Assembly: GCA_003952965.2 (NCBI GenBank)
Contig: RXIC02000051.1
Location: 62,001-126,000 of the forward strand
Origin: Morella rubra
Taxonomy: Eukaryota > Streptophyta > Magnoliopsida > Fagales > Myricaceae
Length of the DNA stretch: 64,000 bases
Reading direction: 5' to 3'
Shown here: positions 32,678 through 46,000 of the stretch, piece by piece
Layout: every line of letters starts with the position of its first letter
How positions within the stretch are numbered: the first letter of the stretch is position 1
Position numbers and translations under genes: made by a program
The notes under the pieces: generated by a model
Database searches by the model: none
Told to the model about the DNA's origin: nothing
The model's input: the letters and a program-made list of their open reading frames with translations, nothing else

Positions 32678-35600
32678 ATGGATAAAAGTTGGGTTTACGA
32701 GAAAAATCGGTTTGGTGAAAAGTATGCGGAGGGGGTCCGTGGGTTTGTCGGTATGGCTGCTTGTTGTGTAGACTCTCGGGGTCAGATCAGATGTCCGTGT
32801 CGGAAGTGCAGAAATGTAGTGTTTCAAGTGTTGGATAAAATGAAGATCATATATACATTAATGGGTTTGATGTGAGCTATAAGTCATGGGTGTTTCACGG
32901 GGAGGGTATTCAACTTACTTCAAAGTTGAGTCAAGAGTCCGGTGCGAGCTTACCATATAGTGATGATGATTTAGAGGGAGATAACTCTGATAGAATGGAG
33001 GAAATGTTAACCGATGTTCGTGCCGGATTAGATAGTGGGGCGGCAAGGGTTGAAACGGAGAACCCTAATATTAAGGAAACCCCTACTTGGGGATCGAAGG
33101 TTTCAACACCACTTAATAAATTATAGGAAGAGGCAGAACATGAATTATATCCTGGATGTACCAAGTTTAGTAAGTTGTCATTTACGGTCCGGTTGTTGCA
33201 TGTGAAGTCAGAGAATAAGTTGTCGGTTAAGGCATTTGATATGGTGTTACAGTTGATTAAGGAGGCATTGCCAGAGGGGGAGACGTTACCGAGATCGTAT
33301 TACAGGCGAAACAATTGCGAAAGGATCTTGGGTTTAGTTATGATAAGATCCATGCATGTCAGAATGATTGTGTGTTGTTTTGGAAGGAAAACAGTGAGTT
33401 AGACAGATGTCCGGTATGTGGGGTGTCCCGGTGAAAATTCGAAAATGATTTGCGTAATCAAATTCCAAAAAAGTGTTGTGTAATTTACTTTTAATCCCTA
33501 GACTTAAACGTTTGTTTACCACAAAAGATGTAGCAATTGACATGAGATGGCATAAGGAAAAACGGGTCGATGATGGGGAGAGTTTGAGGCATCCTACAGA
33601 TTCATTGGTTTAGAAGAATTTTGATAAGGACCACAATTGGTTTGCTCAAGATGCCCGCAACGTCCGCCTTGGTCTTGCTTCTGACGGGTTTAATCCATTC
33701 GGAAACATGAGCAATGCATACAATATTTGGCCGGTCGTTGTGTTTCCATATAATTTACCCCATGGAGGTGTATAAATGTCTCATTTTCACTAATGACTCT
33801 TCTGATCCTGGGTCGAAAGTCACTGGGAAATGATATAGATGTATATCTTCGACCCTTAGTGGAAGAGTTGAAACAACTTATGGGAAGATGGAGTTGAGAC
33901 ACATGACGCTTCAGATGGGACGACATTTAAGATGCATGCAGCTTTGATGTGGACCATAAATGATTTTTCAGCATATGCCAATTTATCTGGATGGAGTACC
34001 AAAGGGAAGTTAGCATGTCCAATGTGTAATTTAGACACTGACTATAAGTGGTTGAAGCACGGGAGAAGAATGTGTTATATGGGTCATAAGAGATATTTGA
34101 CACGGGGCATGCATGGAGATATGATGTGAATACGTTCGATGGGAAAGAAGAACATAGACTTCTGCCTGAAGGAGTTAACTGGTGAGGACATATTGGAACA
34201 ATTGACGCATGTCGGGAAGACTATCTTTAGTAAAGCGTCAGGGAAGAATAGGGGAAAGAAGAAACAATCGTCGGAACGTTTGAATTGGACAAAGAAGAGC
34301 ATATTTTTCCAACTGCCGTATTGGAGTACATTAGGGTTACGCATAACTTGGACGTGATGCACATCGAGAAGAACATATGTGACAACGTGATCGGACGGTG
34401 ATGAATATCGAGTTCAAGACCAGAGGTTCAGCGGGTGCACGTAGAGATTTAGCTGAAATGGGGTCAAAAAAGACTTGCACTTGGTGCATGACAGTCGGGT
34501 TGAATTGATGCCTCAAGCGTATATACTTTAATTCGGGAAGAGCGAAAGAGGGCTGTGAGTGGTTAAAAGATGTGAGGTTCCCCGATGGTTATGCAGCTGA
34601 GATTTCACGTTGTGTGAATCTAGATGAGTTGAAGGTTTCTGGAATGAAAAGTCATGATTGTCATGTGTTCTTGTAAAGGGTTCTTCCAGTGATGATCCAA
34701 GGGTTGTTGAAGGAAGACGTGTGTGGCGCAGTGACTGAATTATGTTTGTTTTTTCGAGAGTTGTGTTCTCATACATTGAAGATTTCTGTATTGCAAAGGA
34801 TATCAGAAGATATCGGGATAATTTTATGCAAGTTGGAAATGATTTTTCCACATTTTTTTTACAGTAATGATGCATTTGGCAGTCCACTTACCGCGCGAAG
34901 CAATGCTTGCTGGACCAGTACAATACAGATGGATGTATCCAGTTGAACAGTTGATGGGTTGCTCGAAACGAAATGTGAAAAATAAGTCCCGTCCCGAACG
35001 GTCGATTGCAGAAGCGTATATTGAGAATGAGTGTTCGACATTTTGTTCCCAATACCTCCGAGGGTCGAAACAGTGTTTAATCGCAGAGATCAAAACTACG
35101 ATTCTGACGGCGAAATGGAGATACCAAAAGGTCATTAGATGTGTTCACTCAGAGAATTAGATTGCTAGGGGCTGGAAAAGGACATGACATAGACCGAACA
35201 GAGTTCAAGAAAGCTCGGTGGTTTGTGCTGAACAATTGCAAAGGCATCAGCAACTACTTAGAATAAGTAAAATAAAATTTCATAGGTTTTCTATAATATA
35301 CAGTCGTTGATTAACCTTATCGTTACAGTGAACACATGGACGAACTTCGCGCGCAAGGAGTTGGTAACATTTCTCGTATGCATGAGGAACAATTTCGGAT
35401 TGGTTCTTAGGGTGAGTAAGTGTTATTGACAAATAATTCAAATTAATTTCGTGTCTTTGTTTTTAATGACCTTCTAATATATTGTTGTAGGTTCAAAAAT
35501 TACGTTCTCAAAATCCATGTACATCGATCGATGAATTGTATTCATTGGCACGTGGGCCTGATACACGAGTGATGCGTTATTCTGCATGTGTTATGAACAG

Positions 35601-36317
35601 ATGTAGATATCATACAGTACAACGGGAAGAACGTCGGAGAACTCAGAACAGTGGTATTGTAGTACCGGGATCACATGAGGGAAATCCAATAGAATTTTAC
35701 GGGAGGCTTGTAGACATTTATGCCATGCAATACTTGCGGGGAAATACTGTATATTTGTTTAAGTGTGATTGGTGGGACGTCGGAGATCACCGTGGAATTC
35801 GTATCGACGAGAACTTTAAGAGCATAAACACTTCCCGACTGTGGTACTTAGAAGATCCATTTGTTTTGGCTAATCAAGCAAGTCAAGTGTTTTATCTAGT
35901 TGATAATCTGCATGGACCTACATGGCGAGTCGTGCAGAAGTTGTCGTGTAGAAATGCATATGACATTCCCGGCCTGGATCCGGATGGTGAAGTTGATGTA
36001 AACGTTGAATCGGGAGCAGCCATCGCGAATGAAGCGTATCAAGAGGACGATGCCATTGACTTGTTTATAGACTTCCGACAGTTTAACCTTAATCCACTAC
36101 GGAGGGATGACGTTACGCCAAACGTTATCCAAGCTTCTGAGGCAATTGATCGGCGGAAAAAAAGACGTATAGATAGTAATGATGTTTCGGAGGGGGATGA
36201 AGCAGAAATTGAAGAAAATACCGAAGAAAGTGGGACGAAGATTCGTTCGAAAGTGATAGCGACTCTACTGAGGATGAGGCATCGGGCGATAACGTGCAAG
36301 AATCGGATTCTGATTAA
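32678..36317 (+). pseudogene. CACTA transposase (TNP2 / Transposase_21 type) with DUF4218 and DUF4216 modules
   Basis: The start ATG encodes MDKSWVYEKNRFGEKYAEGV, the transposase-associated N-terminal domain, with cysteine motif RCPCRKCRNVV. Transposase core blocks follow in several frames: NVRLGLASDGFNPFGNMS, AYANLSGWSTKGKLACPMC and LDVMHIEKNICDNVIG. The DUF4218 block at 34867-35160 includes HLPREAMLAGPVQYRWMYP. After one or two short introns (one about 35412-35490, gtgagtaag to ttgttgtag), the DUF4216 block covers 35536-36230 (EFYGRLVDIYAMQYL, KCDWWDV, FVLANQASQVFYL). Many stops and frameshifts break the first 2.5 kb. The last 680 bp are open and shift frame near 36236 before an acidic tail ending at 36317. 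The intact enzyme would cut CACTA ends. Confidence 0.85.
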
Positions 36318-36438
36318 TAATTTCTTTCATGTATATTTTCTTTCTAATGTTGATGTTTGCTGAACTATTTTTACTGTTATTGTCTCTTTTACCATATCTT
36401 TATCGTTTATTTTGTTATGTCACAGCTTCTACGGTGAA

Positions 36439-38180
36439 ATGAAGCGTGGACGAGAATTTCCTTCAGTTACTTCTGGACAGTTGCATAGCGCAGTTACTCC
36501 GCTTAGTATGAGTCCGATCCCGAGTCCTACCCCGAGCGCTCCTTCTCCGAGAGTGAATGAAGCATGAGTCAAGGCACGCCAGCTTGTCCTAGTAGTTGTG
36601 CATGTAAGAAATTATTCTAAGTTATATTTCAATTTTTTTAAGTTAAACGACCGACTAACTTTGTTAATTTTATTTTATGTAGCGACATCAGCTTCTAAAC
36701 GTGGGCGAGGTAGGACACATGGGGTCAGTTTGGAGAAGAGTCTTGGGTCTGGGTCCGGGTCCGGAAAACTATCGGTGCATATCCCGGAGGGAGAGTGTGG
36801 AGGAGTGTCTTCCACTGCTGCCACCTATCGACGAAGATTGGAATGTTGGTCCGAGGGCTGATTCCGATCTCCGTTAACAAGTGGGCGATGTTCCTGCAGA
36901 AGTGAAGGAGTACATTATGGATCGGGTGTTGGTATGATTAAACTCGTAAACATAGAATTTTTGGTTAAGCATTTCGTTTATCATTGTAATATTGTATGTT
37001 TTGGTACTTATGCAGGACCACTTCGACCTTGACTACACCCGTCATGAGGACGTGAGGACGGTGGTCGAGACTATGATGACGGCACGTCGAACGCACCGCA
37101 ACCGGATGCATGCGTATTTTAAGAAGTTCCAAAGTAAAGAGGCAGGCGTTGCTGAAGCCGCACCCTGATACCACAGAAGAACAGTGGAAGGAGTTATGCG
37201 ATCTGTTCACCAGCGAAGCATTTATGGTACGTGATTACAAAAACCGTTGCTTAAATATTACATTCTTTTAATATTTAATTACTTAAAATATCGCAGAAAC
37301 GAAGCGAGCAAAATAAGAAGAATAGATCAAAGTTGACTGTGAACCACGCTGCTGGTTCGCGCTCGTTCCAGCGCACACGAGCTTGCATGGTAAGTTAACA
37401 ACTAAATCTTAGACTTTATTGATATTGTTTGTCAATAACTTTATGCTATTGTCATGTAGAAAAATCAAGAAAGCGGCAATATCAATCCTGCAGAGCTGTA
37501 TAAAAAGAATTATACAAACAAAGATGGGATTTGGACCTCGGAAGGAGCGAGAGAAATTTATGTAAGTCGCTTTCATTTTAATCTACTTTATGTAATTTAT
37601 GTATAGTTTATCTACTTTAATGTTTCTGGTAATTATTGTCATTTTTTCAGGAACGGATGGATGCCTTCCAGCGTCAGTGTGATTTAGAAGGGAAGACTTA
37701 CACCGAAATTGAAAGTATATTCCGAGATATTGGCAAGAAGTCGGGATATGTTCGGGGATTAGGACGGGCGGTTAAGCCTCCGCCTTCATCAACTTTAACT
37801 ACACAGTCTTCTGATCTACAGCACCAGCTAGCAAAGGCAAGGGATGAGATAGAGGCGATGAGAGCTGCTAGAGAAAAAGACTTGCAAGAATTTGCGAAGA
37901 AGCAAGCTGAGATGGAGGCCACGCTGAGGGACCACCGTGAGGAGCAGCGGGTGGAGCAGAGCGCATTGGAGCAGGAGGAGCGCATGAAAAGGAGCAAGAG
38001 CGCATGCGAGTGGAGCACGAGGAGCGCATGCAAAGGAACAAGAGCCATGCGAAAGGAGCAAGAGGCTTACGGGCAGAAATATCGAAGGAACTGGAGAAGA
38101 AAATGTCCTCTGTAATGGAGAAGAAAATGAGCGACATGTCAAAGCGACTATTCAGCCAGTTTGGGGGTTCAAAAAGGTAG
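36439..38180 (+). pseudogene. CACTA second gene, Transposase_24-like (TnpA-like role), six exons
   Basis: Exons read 36439-36603, 36683-36931, 37016-37226, 37297-37389, 37460-37561 and 37651-38180. Each boundary has GT and AG (gtaagaaat, gtatgatta, gtacgtgat, gtaagttaa, gtaagtcgc; acceptors ttatgtag, tatgcag, atcgcag, catgtag, tttcag). The product begins MKRGREFPSV and has a proline/serine-rich segment, then RSKLTVNHAAGSRSF, NPAELYKKNYTNKDG and FQRQCDLEGKTYTEIESIF, the Transposase_24 signature region. A long charged coiled coil (about 37810-38110) ends MSKRLFSQFGGSKR. Frameshifts near 36560 and 38090, among others, break it. In En/Spm the analogous protein binds the subterminal repeats. Confidence 0.75.
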
Positions 38181-38369
38181 ATGCATGTATATTGTAATAA
38201 CTTTTTAATTATGTATTATTACGATATTATTTTCGATTTAATTATGGATCACTATATGTTATTATTGATGTTTATTAATGTGAGTATTGTATTGTTATTA
38301 TAAAATGTACGTGTTATATAATATTTTCTATTATTATTGTTTAAAAAAAAAACGATTCTGTTACCACCG

Positions 38370-38880
38370 TTCGATCGGCATATTCAGCGATCGATCGGTT
38401 GTTGTTCAACCGATCGATCGTCCAATACAACTGTTCGATCGCTAATATTAAAACGACAAAATTACTGATCGATCAGTAAAATAAACGATCGATCGTCTAT
38501 GTGCAAGCGATCAGTCGGTACTATAAGCGACCGATCGGTGTAGAAATAGACGATCGATTCTCCTACAAACGATCGATCGTCCAATATCAGTTACCGTTCC
38601 ATCGCTGAATTAAATGACCGATCGTTATGGCATAACGATCGACGTGATACGTGATCGATCGCTTATATAAAGCGTCCGATCGTCGTTACTGAAACGATCG
38701 ATCGTCTATTTCTTACCGTGCGATCGTTTAAATGTGTCGATCAATCACCAATACATAACCGATCGATCGTCAATACGTACCGTTCGATCATCTCAAATGT
38801 ATACCGATCGATCGCGTTTCCAATCGATCCATCACTTCGTTTTCACCGACCGATCGTCACAATTACCGATCGATCAGTAA
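38370..38880. repeat. Right subterminal CGATCGATCG repeat field
   Basis: More than twenty copies or near-copies of CGATCGATCG, many as ACCGATCGATCGTC or with a base changed (TTCGATCG, GACCGATCG), occur in about 500 bp between the last gene and the TTTCGTCAC repeats. This mirrors the left field. Confidence 0.8.
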
Positions 38881-39036
38881 ATTTAGTGACGAAAAATTTC
38901 CGTCACTAAAAAATTTTCGTGACGAAATTCGGTTTCGTCACAAAATACATTTCGTGATGTTCATTCGCTGACGGAGCTCGTGATGAAAAAATTTTGTCAC
39001 TAATACTTTTAGTGATGAATACCACACATTTTTTAG

Positions 39037-40059
39037 TTTACCTAAAGCTTGGATATAATTTGAATTTGTAGCTAAGACTCTTGAAAGATATAAGGAGGAT
39101 CACATCCTGGTCTGGCTAGCAGTGGATTGGTGAAGGTTGACTCGCGCGCCATTTCCCTTCCAACGCTCGTCCTAACCACACTGACTCCACACAAAATGCG
39201 CCAGCATTTCTGCCGTTTAAAGCTCCTGAAAATAAGTGATTCCTAGAATCACGTTTGTAGCTATACACGGTTCCAAAATATCAGCAGTGAATCAATAGGT
39301 TTAGTACCAATTACAGCAGGCATCAACTTGGATTAATATTTAATAGAATCATCACTTCGTCGTGTTTTATCATGTTTAATAGATTTTGTGAACGGTCTGT
39401 TTTGCTGGTTTTCGAAAAAATTGAATAATTTACACATATATAAGGATAGCTTGCTAAACAAAAAAGGGCTGACTTTCTTTTTCTAAAAAAAAAAAAAAAA
39501 AAAAGAAGGCTTAATTACTCCATCCTTTGGTGGTATTTTAAAATCCCAAACTGATTTTCTGGGTATTTTTCGTCAACTGACCTTTGTCTTTGAACAACAA
39601 AGTCATAATTTTGGAAATTAACATTTCTCATTTTTTTTCACAATTTTTTTTTTCAAACACTTTTTCATTCTCTTACGGGAGAAGGGACCAAAAATAAGTA
39701 AATGCAAGTCGTAGTAATTGTAATTGCAAATTGATATTTGCATTACTAAACAAAAACAGTTGATACTTGCTATGGCAACTCTCAAGATATAAAAAAACCT
39801 TCTAATCGCTGTCTTGCCATATGATTTCATTTGCATTTCTTTTCGAACCACACGTGCTCTGTGAATTCGGATAAGTGGGAAATTATTTGAAAAATCCAAA
39901 TTGTAAGAATCTTTTACACCAAATATACCCAAAAAAATTTCATCGAACTGTAGTACCGGTCCTCAGAAGCAATCATCAAAATGATGGGATTGTACTATTA
40001 GCTAGGTTACTTGAAACTATATATGTACAACACACTTTAGAAAAAGAAGATTGTGATCT
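39037..40059. other. Intergenic DNA right of the CACTA element, no gene
   Basis: 39037-39940 is unrecognised, with a poly-A run at 39486-39504. From about 39940 the DNA matches DUF247 leader-intron sequence (agaagcaatcatcaaaatga, attagctaggtt). Confidence 0.5.
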
Positions 40060-40227
40060 AAACTAAAAATAATTTAGATGCTAATAGTTTATCTTTTACT
40101 GAAGAGATCAAAAATAGTTTCGGGTACACATTGCAAATAGTATGTTAGTTCGATGGTACAAAACTTAACTTCTTTCCTTGTTCTTTGCCGATCGAGCTAT
40201 AAGTCCAACCTCTTTCCAAGTATTTGT
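40060..40227 (+). other. Left half of the leader region of PGG B, cut by a Copia element
   Basis: It matches 22870-23025 (gatctaaactaaaaataatt, gcaaatagtatgttagtt, ccaagtatttg). The match resumes after the Copia element at 46001, so the retroelement split a leader that was once continuous. Confidence 0.65.
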
Positions 40228-43200
40228 TGTTGAGCACACAGAACAAAAACTGCAAACACACGGAGGCCAATATTTAACGTGGTTCGGCAATATGCCTACG
40301 TCCACAGAGGAGAGAACTTTGATTTCAACAAACCAAGTTTACAACTCTCAACTCTCACAACTCTCTGCAGCACCTATCTTTCTCACAATTTCACTCACTG
40401 CACTTCGCACTTCTCATTCACGTTACTGATTTATAAAGGAAGAAGAAAAGTGTAAAGTCGTTTCTTGTTGAGCTGCTGCTGCAGTTAATGAACTGCACGC
40501 CTGACTCCATTAAATGGAGTTGTTGTTGCGCTGCAAGATTTGCCGCCTGCAAATCTTGACTTCGGTGGCTTGGGTATGGAATCGCGAAAAATTCGCAAAA
40601 GTCAACAATTCTCCCCCTCCATACCCACAAAAGGAGAATGTGTCCTGACATCAATCAGTTGGAGGTGTCCATCCCGGCTATGTCTCTACATAGCTCGAGC
40701 TTCTCACGAGTGACCACCTTTATCAACATGTTGCTGGATTCTCTTTTGTGTGGATCTTCACAAGCTTCAATAGTTGTTGCTCCATCACCTCGCGTATCCA
40801 ATGATAGCGAATGTCAATATGTTTTGTGCGGGAATGGTACATTGAATTCTTGCTCAAGTCCAGAGCACTCTGACTATCACAATGTACCTTGTATTCCTTC
40901 TGACTGATCCCCAATTCTTGGAGAAACTGCTTTAACCACAACATTTCCTTCCCATCTTCCGCTGCAGCAATGTACTCTGCTTCTGTTGTGGATAAAGCCA
41001 CACATTTTGTAATCTGACTGCCATGAGACAGCTCCCCTAGAAAATGTGTAAATGAATCCTGATGTAGATTTTCTTCCATCAAGATCACCAGCCATATCCG
41101 AGTCTGTATATCCTTCCAAGATTGGATCAGCTCCCCCAAAACACAAACATAGCTTCGACGTACCTTTAAGGTACCTGAGAATCCACTTAACCGCTTCCCA
41201 GTGTTCCTTTCCTGGTTGGAAAGAAATCGGCTCACAACTCCCACAACGTGAGCAATGTTAGGTCTCGTACACACCATTGCGTACATAAGACTTCTAACAG
41301 CTGAAGAGTAGGGGACTGCAACCATCTCTTCAACCTTTTCCCTCGATGAGGGACACGAGCTTTTACTCAATTTAAAATGACTAGCCAGTGGATTACTGAC
41401 TGGCTTAGCACTTTCCATGTTGAACTTTTTAATCACTTGTTCAACATATCTCTCCTGTGACAACCATAGCTTCTTAGCTTTCCTGTCACGAACAATCTTT
41501 CATGCCCAATATCTGTTGGGCTGGTCCTAAGTCCTTCATGTCGAAGAACTTAGAGAGATCTGTCTTCAACTTGCTGATTATGGATGCATCTTGTCCAATT
41601 ATTAGCATATTATCAACATAAATCAGTAGAGTAACGAAATTACCATCTGGGAATTTGCGAATATACACACACTGGTCCGCAACAGTCCTTCTGTAGTCAT
41701 GACTCACCATAAATGAGTCAATATTTTTGTACCACTGTCGGGGAACCTACTTAAGACCGTAGAGGCTCTTCTTTAACTTGCAGATCAAGTGTTCCTTCCC
41801 ATGAACTTCAAAACCTTCTGGCTGCTCCATGTATATCTCTTCTTTGAGATCTCCATGAAGAAACGTTGTCTTCACATCCATTTGTTCAAGCTCAAAGTCT
41901 AGACTAGCAACCAATTCGAGTACGACTCGAATTGAGGTCATCTTCACTACAGGTGAGAATATCTCGTCAAAGTCAACTCCTTTCTTCTGTTGGAAACCTT
42001 TGACGACCAAACGGGCTTTGTACTTCACTTGCTTGCCATCGTTCTTTAGCTTGAATACCTATTTATTCTTCAGTGCTCTCTTCCCCTTTGGAAGCTTCAC
42101 CAACTCATACGTCTGATTCTTCTGCAAGGAACCCATCTCTTCTTGCATAGCTTGAATCCATCTGACTTTATCTGTATGAGCTCTTGCTTCATGAAAACTT
42201 TCTGGCTCCCCTTCATCAGTAAGAAGAATATAATCTGATTCCGGATATCTCCGTGATGGAATTAGCAACCGGCCTCTTGTAGATCTGTTCTGTTGAGGCT
42301 TGTTAACTTAAGGAAGTTCTTCATCATCTAATTGCTGTGATGAAGCAACTTCTGGTGGAGTGGGAACCTGCTTCCCCTGCTCAACACCCTCTTCATCATC
42401 ATCGACTTCCTCTTCTTCTTCTGGGGATCCTTCCTGCATTTCTTTAGTCTTTGTGGTAGACTGGAATGGAGCAAGACTGGTAACAGTATCTTGAGCACTA
42501 GTACTGTTTTTACCCGGATTTGTTGATCTTTTGAAGCTACCGTATAACTCAGCTTCATGGAACACAATGTCCCTGCTTCTGATGACCTTCTTAGCTTCTG
42601 GATCCCAAAGTCTGTATCCAAATTCTTCATCTTCGTATTCAATAAAAATACACGGAGTGGACTTGACATCAAGCTTCTGTCTCTGCTCCTTGAATACATG
42701 TGCAAATGCTTTGCACCCAAATACTCTCAAATGAGAGTAGGAGATCTTATGACTAGACCACACCATCTCTGGAACTTCGAACTTTAACGGTACAGATGGT
42801 GTTCTGTTGATCAGGTAACAGGCTGCACGAACTGCTTCACCCCAGAATGGCTTAGGCAACTTAGGCCATACTGAGCATACATCTGTTCATTCTACAATGG
42901 TCCGATTCATCCTCTCAGCTACACCATTGTGTTGTGGGGTGCGTGGAACCGTCTTCTCGTGTCTGATGCCATGGCCAAAGCAGTATGCTCTGAACTCCCT
43001 GGAAGTGTACTCGCCTCCATTGTCTGTTCGGAGGCACTTTAACTTTTTCCCAGTTTCTCTTTCACCATAGCGTGAAAGTTTTTGAACTGTCAAAAACTTG
43101 GTCCTTCGTTCTTAAGAAATACACCCACACTTTACGTGAAGCATCATCAATAAATGTAACAAAATACCTGTTACCGCCCAAAGACTCCACCTCTAAGGGA

Positions 43201-46000
43201 CGGCATACATCAGAATGTACCAAGCTCAACAACTCTGATCTTTTACTGGCTGATGTACTAAACGAAACACGATGTTGCTTACCAAACAAGCAATGCCCAC
43301 AAGGGTTTAGCGTCGTACCTTTGTTGACTGTAATAAGTGCCTTCTTTGCCAGTGTAAACAACCCTTTTCACCCATGTGACCGAGTCTCTCGTGCCACAGA
43401 TTTGGAGATGCCTCATCTTGAACTGCATTGAGGCTATCAGTGCATATCTTCACATGGGTCTTGTATAACGTGCCGCAGATATGTCCACGGCGACAACCAT
43501 GGTGCCTTTCATCAGCTTCAAACACCGTTGCCGAAGTGGTTGTCGTAGCCCAGTCGATCAAGGCTGTCTCGGATATCAAATTTAACCGGAGGTCGGGCAC
43601 GTGTCGAACGTCTTTCAACACCATGGTACAGCCAATATTTTCTTTATACGATTACCAAGCAGTAATGAACTGGTAGTGTACTCGTCTCCACCCAGGAAGG
43701 TACGGCATGCAGAGACACCCACCATGTGGCTGAAAGGAAGCTGAGGACTACACCGCATCATCGGTTACTCGGTGACTGCTTCTTCACTGTTGGGTTTAGC
43801 GTACCTTTGTTGACTGTAATAAGTGCAGTGTAAACAACCCTTTTTGTGACCGAGTCTACAGATTTGGAGATGCCTCATCTTGAATTGAGGCTATCAGTGC
43901 ATATCACATGGGTCTTGTATAACGTGCCTATGTCTGGTGCCTGTTGCCGAAGTGGTTGTCGTAGGATTGGGATATCAGGAGGTTGTCTCTTTCAACACCA
44001 TGGTTATTTGTCTTTATACTTTACGATCTTTGAGGAACTGGTGGTAGGCTTTATAATGGTGAAGAAATCACTTTGGCGTGGTATGTTGTGTCTACCACCC
44101 ATGCACTTGACTTGGAGACATTCTTGCATCGGTGACTAATGCTTCACCATCGGCCTTCTTTGGCTGATTGCTGGATTGGCCTTACTCCTGTTGTAACTTT
44201 CGACAGTTCTTCTTAATGTGGCCTTCGATGCCACAGTTTTTATCTTGCCCTTTTGGGTAACTTTTTGGGATCTGCCTCTGCTTTTGCCTCTACTTCTCCC
44301 TCTACCATTTCGTTGGTGCATTCCTTTAGTTACGAAGGCTTGTGACTGGTCCATACCAGTCTCTTTTCTCCTAGCTTCCTCATTGAACAAGGCATCCTTT
44401 ACCATCACCATGGTAAGTGTGCCATTTGGAGCAAAATTGCTAAAGGAGACCACCAAAGTCTCCCATCTGTCTGGTAACGAGCTGAGAAGTAAGAGAGCTT
44501 GTTCTTCATCGCCAAGTTTCAATGCTACAATTGAAAGTTGGTTCACCAAGTTCTGAAACTCACTGGTGTGCTTCAGCAACAGAGGTGTCGTTCTTCAACT
44601 TCAGATTCACAAGGCGTCTCATTAAGAAAGCCTTATTTTGAGTGGTCTTGGCCTGATACATGTTCTCCAGCTTTTGCCATAGCGTGTAGGTATCTGTCTC
44701 CTGTGCAACATGATAGAATACACTATGGTCGATCCATTGTCTGATCTGACCAATAGTTTTCTTGTTTGATTTTTTCTAATCTTTTTTCAACGTCTCGTTT
44801 GGTTTTGTTCCTTTTTCTTCTATTGGATCGAACAGATCCTTGCAATTTAGAAGATCTTCCATCCGGGTCTCCAGAGTGTGTAGTTGGTCACCGTAAGTTG
44901 ATCATTGCACTAGAAGTTGAATCCTCTATAGATTCCGCCTTTAACACTAGCTCAAATAGTTGAATCCTCCATAGAATCTTGTAAAACGGAGCCCACCGTT
45001 GCATCCAGAACGGTTGAAATAGCTAGAAATAGGTCCGGTTCGGCCCAAAAAGGACAAAAATTAGGCCCAAATGCACACAATTCGAATCTGGAATATTCCT
45101 TCCAGAAACGGAATATTCCGTTTAAAGTTAACGGAATATTCTCCAGAGATGCTGACGCCGTTAACTATCTCAATTAACTTAAACTCGGGCAAGTCAACAT
45201 GGTAACTCGGCCCAACTCGGCGAGCTGACTCTCTGAATCGGCTCTACTTGGTCAAAACTCGGTTGACTCAGCTAGTTGACTCGAAAGGCCCGGTCATGAC
45301 CCGAACCTGGTTCGATGACCCGTACAACCCGGAGCCTGGTTTGGTGCGCGGTCGTCCTCTGGAGCGCGTGAAGGCGCATGCAAGACGCTTCTGGTAGTTG
45401 GTAGCGCGTGGAAGCGCGTGGGGAGAATGGGCACACGCGCAATAACTTTGACTGGCGCGTGTAGGTGCGGGCGGTGTCCTTTTGATCTCCGGTCTGTACC
45501 GTTGTGCTCGTCCTGTCACGAGGAATCATCAGTGTGTTCCAAAATTGGATTTGGACATAAATCTGATCTCGACCGAATTTGAAAATGAAATTTCCGGCCA
45601 CTGGCTCCGGTACCACTTGTTAAGCACATAGAACAAAAACCACAAACACACGGAAGCCAATATTTAACGTGATTCGGCAATATGCCTACGTCCACAAAGG
45701 AGAGAACTTTGATTTCAACAAACCAAATAACTCTCAACTCTCACAGCCACTCTCTGCAGCACCTATCTTTCTCACAATTCCACTCACTGCACTTCGCACT
45801 TCTCATTCACATTATTGATTTATAAAGGAAAACGAAAAGTGTAAAGCCGTTTCTTGTTGAGCTACGAGCTGCTGCAGTTAATGAACTGCACGCCTGACTC
45901 CATTAAATGGAGTTGTTGCTGCGCTGCAAGATTTGCCACCTGCAAATATTGACTTCAGTGGCTTGGGTATGGAATCGCGAAAAATTTGCGAAAGTCAACA
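40228..46000 (-). mobile_element. Ty1/copia retrotransposon with both LTRs, coding region broken (fossil)
   Basis: LTRs lie at 40228-40607 and 45618-46000. Each begins TG and ends CA. They are flanked by TTTGT and TTTGC, a 5-bp target duplication with one mismatch; the paralogous empty site at 23020 reads TTTGC. On the minus strand, a primer-binding-like GGTACCGGAGCC follows the 5' LTR, then a long GC-rich leader, gag (about 43650-44760), protease-adjacent region and integrase (about 42310-43650), reverse transcriptase (about 41480-42270) and RNase H (40723-41463, ADSQSALDLS-like). A GGAGGGGGAGAA polypurine tract abuts the 3' LTR. RNase H and integrase resemble the Tork lineage. It has many disabling changes. 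By eye the LTRs differ at about 5% of positions, implying a few million years. Confidence 0.9.

Larger units (their letters stand above)
27928..39036 (+). mobile_element. Large CACTA (En/Spm) transposon with TNP2-type and Transposase_24-type genes
   Basis: The left terminus CACTACTAGAAAATTGAC is a canonical CACTA inverted repeat. Subterminal TTTCGTCAC/GTGACGAAA repeats occupy 27940-28230 on the left and 38880-39010 on the right in opposite orientation. Inside, in order, are an unidentified ORF (29378-30200), a conserved transcript-leader segment (32230-32630), the transposase with DUF4218 and DUF4216 modules (32678-36317) and a six-exon Transposase_24-type gene (36439-38180). CGATCGATCG repeats fill both subterminal zones. 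The right inverted repeat is eroded near 39036 and no 3-bp target duplication is visible, so the right edge is approximate. The genes are broken, so the copy is not autonomous. Confidence 0.85.

Noticed and set aside
37698-38142. Minus-strand frames rich in Leu/Ser/Cys opposite the Transposase_24 coiled coil
   Set aside because: They are shadows of GAG/AAG-rich coiled-coil codons read in reverse.
28150-38880. CRISPR-like array suggested by regularly repeated CGATCGATCG
   Set aside because: The repeats are too short, palindromic, irregularly spaced and lie within a plant CACTA element; this is eukaryotic nuclear DNA.
45268-45737. Minus-strand frames in the GC-rich part next to the right Copia LTR
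   Set aside because: The stretch lies in the untranslated leader of the retroelement and shows no family similarity.
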